Shown here: in pieces, positions 61,329-64,000 of the stretch
Numbering within the stretch: position 1 is the first letter of the stretch
How the letters are laid out: the number at the start of each line of letters is the position of its first letter
Source of the DNA: Lactobacillus taiwanensis DSM 21401
GTDB taxonomy: Bacteria > Bacillota > Bacilli > Lactobacillales > Lactobacillaceae
Direction of reading: 5' to 3'
Length of the DNA: 64,000 nucleotides
Assembly: GCF_001436695.1 (NCBI RefSeq)
Contig: NZ_AYZG01000051.1
Location: 86,211 to 150,210, forward strand
The notes under the pieces: generated by a model
Databases searched by the model: none
What the model was told of the DNA's origin: nothing
Seen by the model: the letters and a program-made list of their open reading frames with translations, nothing else
Translations under genes and position numbers: made by a program

Positions 61329-63287
61329 TTAATCTCTACTTGTTTCTAGAATGGAGCCGTCTTCACCCATACGGAACTTAACATTTTCATCAATCCATTT
61401 TCTTCTAGGAGCCACTTTATCTCCCATTAAGGTTGTTACACGCTTTTCAGCAAGTTGAGCATCGTCAATCTTAACTCTAATTAATGTACGAGTTTCTGGA
61501 TTCATGGTTGTTTCCCACAATTGATCAGCATTCATTTCACCCAAACCTTTGAAACGCTGCAGAGCAAAACCTTTACCCATGTCTTTAGAGTCTTCGCTCA
61601 ATTCTTCATCAGTCCAAGCATACTTAATCTTAGCTTTTGCTCCATTACCCTTTTGTAATTTGTATAAAGGAGGTAGAGCAATATATACCCGACCTGCTTC
61701 AACCATTGGACGCATATATCTATAAAAGAAAGTTAAAAGTAAAATTTGGATATGGGCACCATCGGTATCTGCGTCTGTCATAATGATAATCTTGTCATAA
61801 TTGGCATCTTTAATTTGAAAATCTGAACCAACACCAGCGCCAATTGTATGAATCATAGTATTAATTTCTTCATTTTTGAAGATGTCCTGCAACTTAGCTT
61901 TTTGCGTATTCAAAACTTTACCACGTAAAGGTAAGATAGCTTGGAATTTTCTATCTCTTCCTTGCTTGGCAGAACCACCGGCTGAGTCCCCTTCGACTAA
62001 GAATAATTCGTTTTTCTTTGGATTACGTGACTGAGCAGGAGTTAATTTTCCAGAAAGGATTTCCTTCTTACGTCTCTTCTTTCCAGTTCTACTCTCATCT
62101 CTTGCTTTTTTAGCGGCTTCCCGTGCATCCCTAGCTTTTTGTGCTTTTTGAACTAGACTTTGTGCAAATTCTCCGTTTTCCATTAAGTAGTAAGAAAGTT
62201 GTTCATAAACAATACTATCTACCACACTTCTAGCTTGAGGAGTTCCTAGCTTACCTTTAGTCTGTCCTTCAAACTCTAGTAATTCTTCAGGAATTTTAAC
62301 AGATAGAACCGCACTTAGTCCTTCTCGATAGTCGCTACCTTCTAATCCTTTGTCTTTATTCTTAAGAAGTCCTTGCTTTTTAGCATAATCATTAAAAGCC
62401 TTGGTAAATCCACTTCTAGCACCAGCCTCATGACTACCACCGTCAGCAGTACGAACATTATTTACAAATGAAACAAAGTTTTCTGAATAGCCATCATTAT
62501 ATTGACCAGAAAATTCTACTTCAATGCCATTTTGTTTTCCAGAAAAGTAGAAAACATCCCCCATTGTATCCTTATCTTCATTTAGGTAGGACACAAAAGA
62601 CTTAATCCCATCTTCATAAAGAAATTCATCATGATGTTCAGGATCACGTTCGTCAGTTAAAGTAAACTTAACGCCCTTTAGTAAAAATGCTGATTCACGA
62701 ATTCTTTCTTGAATTGTTTCATAATTATAAGTAGTCGTTGAAAAAATAGTTGCATCAGGTTTAAACGTAATGGTTGTCCCATTCTTATCTTTGGTCTTGC
62801 CTAAATGCTTAAGTGTTCCAATTGGATGACCACCATTTTCAAATTCTTCTTCGTATGCTTGACCATCCCTAACAACTCTTACTTTTAAATATGAGGATAA
62901 AGCATTTACAACAGAAGAGCCTACGCCGTGTAATCCACCTGAAGTTTGATAATTTTTCTCAGTAAATTTACCACCTGCGTGTAAAACAGTAAGGATAACC
63001 TCAATAGTGGGGATTCCTGATGCGTGCATCCCTGTTGGCATTCCACGCCCAAAATCTTGAACTGTAACAGAATTGTCTTTATGAATAGTTACATTAATTT
63101 CTTTACCATAACCAGCCATTGCTTCGTCAACAGAATTATCGACGATTTCATAAACTAATTGATTCAAACCATGACGATCAGTTGAACCGATATACATTCC
63201 TGGACGTTTTCTTACTGCTTCTAGTCCATGAAGAATCTGAATCGAAGAATCATCATATGAACTGGTAGTTTTATTTGTTTTAGCCAA
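61329..63287 (-). CDS. parE: DNA topoisomerase IV subunit B
   Basis: 652 residues. GHKL ATPase: YEIVDNSVDEAMAGYG, VQDFGRGMPTGMH, GGLHGVGSSVVNALS. TOPRIM: LVEGDSAGGSAKQGRDRK, IIIMTDADTDGAHIQ. QRDR PLRGKVLNTQKAKLQD and FKNEEINTM look normal. Starts at TTG 63287, with GGAGG 7 nt upstream, giving MAKTNK. parC follows after 16 nt. Divergent from plsY over a 99-bp control region. Confidence 0.95.
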   Translation of the reverse strand: MAKTNKTTSSYDDSSIQILHGLEAVRKRPGMYIGSTDRHGLNQLVYEIVDNSVDEAMAGYGKEINVTIHKDNSVTVQDFGRGMPTGMHASGIPTIEVILTVLHAGGKFTEKNYQTSGGLHGVGSSVVNALSSYLKVRVVRDGQAYEEEFENGGHPIGTLKHLGKTKDKNGTTITFKPDATIFSTTTYNYETIQERIRESAFLLKGVKFTLTDERDPEHHDEFLYEDGIKSFVSYLNEDKDTMGDVFYFSGKQNGIEVEFSGQYNDGYSENFVSFVNNVRTADGGSHEAGARSGFTKAFNDYAKKQGLLKNKDKGLEGSDYREGLSAVLSVKIPEELLEFEGQTKGKLGTPQARSVVDSIVYEQLSYYLMENGEFAQSLVQKAQKARDAREAAKKARDESRTGKKRRKKEILSGKLTPAQSRNPKKNELFLVEGDSAGGSAKQGRDRKFQAILPLRGKVLNTQKAKLQDIFKNEEINTMIHTIGAGVGSDFQIKDANYDKIIIMTDADTDGAHIQILLLTFFYRYMRPMVEAGRVYIALPPLYKLQKGNGAKAKIKYAWTDEELSEDSKDMGKGFALQRFKGLGEMNADQLWETTMNPETRTLIRVKIDDAQLAEKRVTTLMGDKVAPRRKWIDENVKFRMGEDGSILETSRD

Positions 63288-63320
63288 ATAAATGCCTCCA
63301 TTTTTAACAGACGATCAAAA

Positions 63321-63379
63321 TCAACCCCACAGCTATTATAATCTTTGTTAAAATAGCTTTAGATTCTAAATGGGGTTGA
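63321..63379. promoter_or_regulatory. nested inverted repeats in the parE/plsY divergent region
   Basis: Outer arms TCAACCCCA (63321-63329) and TGGGGTTGA (63371-63379). Inner arms AGCTATTATAA (63331-63341) and TTAAAATAGCT (63348-63358, one mismatch). The inner arm holds a minus-strand TATAAT for parE. Could be an operator or a co-regulation element. Function not known. Confidence 0.45.
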
Positions 63380-63386
63380 AAAGTGA

Positions 63387-64000
63387 ATGTCTACGTTGAA
63401 TTATTTACTAATTTTTATTTTAGCATACTTAATAGGGTCCTTTCCTACAGGTGTGTTAATGGGAAAAATATTTTTTCATGAAGATATAAGAAATTTCGGA
63501 TCAGGAAACATTGGAACTACTAATTCATTTAGAGTAATGGGACCAATAGCTGGTAGTGTAGTTTTAATTATTGACGTATTAAAAGGAACACTTGCTACTG
63601 ACTTGCCATTAATTTTCCATTTAAAGGGTCCAAAATATTTATTACTAGTTGCCGGAGCCTGTGCTATTTTAGGTCATACATTCTCAATCTTCCTAAAGTT
63701 TAAGGGAGGAAAAGCGGTAGCCACTAGTGCAGGAGTATTTCTAGGCTATAGTTTAAAATTCTTTGGACTTTGTGCTGTAGTATTTTTACCAATGCTGTTT
63801 ATTACTTCTTATGTAAGCTTATCTAGCTTAATCTCAATAGTAATAATTTTTATCTGTTCTTTTTGGTTTCATGATATTTTCCTCACGACCATTACTGGGA
63901 TTATGATGATTTTACTTTTTGTAAGACACCGTTCTAACATTAAGCGTTTGATTAACCATCAAGAAAACATTGTTCCTTTTGGACTATGGTATTGGTACAA
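63387..64000 (+). CDS. plsY: glycerol-3-phosphate acyltransferase PlsY (3' end missing)
   Basis: Open from ATG 63387 to the window edge, about 204 codons of an expected 205-220. Five or so membrane segments. The three PlsY motifs: AYLIGSFPTGVLMGK (S-x-P), RNFGSGNIGTTNSFRVMG (G-S-G-N-x-G-x-T-N), and LKFKGGKAVATSAG (K-G-G-K-A-x-A-T). It transfers acyl from acyl phosphate to glycerol 3-phosphate, the first step of phospholipid synthesis. Commonly next to parE in Firmicutes. The tail IVPFGLWYWYK is near the normal end. Confidence 0.93.
   Translation, partial: MSTLNYLLIFILAYLIGSFPTGVLMGKIFFHEDIRNFGSGNIGTTNSFRVMGPIAGSVVLIIDVLKGTLATDLPLIFHLKGPKYLLLVAGACAILGHTFSIFLKFKGGKAVATSAGVFLGYSLKFFGLCAVVFLPMLFITSYVSLSSLISIVIIFICSFWFHDIFLTTITGIMMILLFVRHRSNIKRLINHQENIVPFGLWYWY

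Noticed and set aside
1-64000. CRISPR arrays, insertion sequences, tRNA or rRNA genes
   Set aside because: No regularly spaced repeats, transposase frames, or tRNA/rRNA signatures were seen. RNase P RNA is the only structural RNA found.

Overview
The window is low-GC Firmicute DNA. Gene content, order and codon use point to a Lactobacillus of the gasseri/johnsonii group. The evidence is a mevalonate (not MEP) isoprenoid operon, RexAB in place of a cysteine-bearing AddAB, an Nth without iron-sulfur ligands, and the Bacillus-like order dinG-ypmB-asnS-dnaD-nth / pbp1A-recU / ypsA-gpsB-rnpB-ypsC. Species identity is inferred, not proven.

Layout. (1) About 1-13 kb is an accessory region. It holds a hydrolase fragment, an MFS / cytidine-deaminase-like / CofE-like set, a DinJ-YafQ toxin-antitoxin pair, and a five-gene run (P-loop kinase, APH-like kinase, Nudix, two tandem nucleoside phosphorylases). 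An ASCH protein with a phosphoglycerate-mutase-family gene broken by one in-frame TGA follows. Next is a minus-strand locus of two unlisted small ORFs, a decayed MFS gene and an AAC(3)-family acetyltransferase. It diverges from two ABC half-transporters across a control region with 21-bp-phased direct repeats. (2) 13.1-17.2 kb carries the mevalonate operon (mvk-mvaD-pmk-fni, minus strand). (3) 17.3-38.6 kb is housekeeping: rexBA, dinG, asnS, dnaD, nth, pbp1A, recU, ypsA, gpsB, RNase P RNA, a THUMP methyltransferase, a phosphoesterase and a DegV protein. (4) 38.7-46.3 kb reads ebsA-like, fhs, lspA, rluD, then a carA/carB-like pair. Both proteins of that pair are full length but have lost catalytic residues in the glutaminase and in both ATP-grasp halves. 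(5) 46.4-50.9 kb holds rqcH, a MarR regulator with a visible operator, a second degV and a surface protein with a Ser/Gln-rich tail. (6) 51.1-53.3 kb holds an XerS-type recombinase and a 1.1-kb gene-free AT-rich stretch with a 28-bp dif site. Genes to the left mostly read rightward and genes to the right read leftward, as expected at the replication terminus. (7) 53.3-64 kb holds yoaK-like, cyclophilin, recQ, ppaC, a LysR regulator, parC and parE (all minus), then the start of plsY (plus).

The most interesting items are the catalytically degenerate CarAB-like pair, the dif/XerS terminus, the small-peptide locus with its phased repeats, and the CofE-like ligase in an organism not expected to make F420. 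Everything was read by eye. Homology calls rest on recognised motifs, not on database searches.
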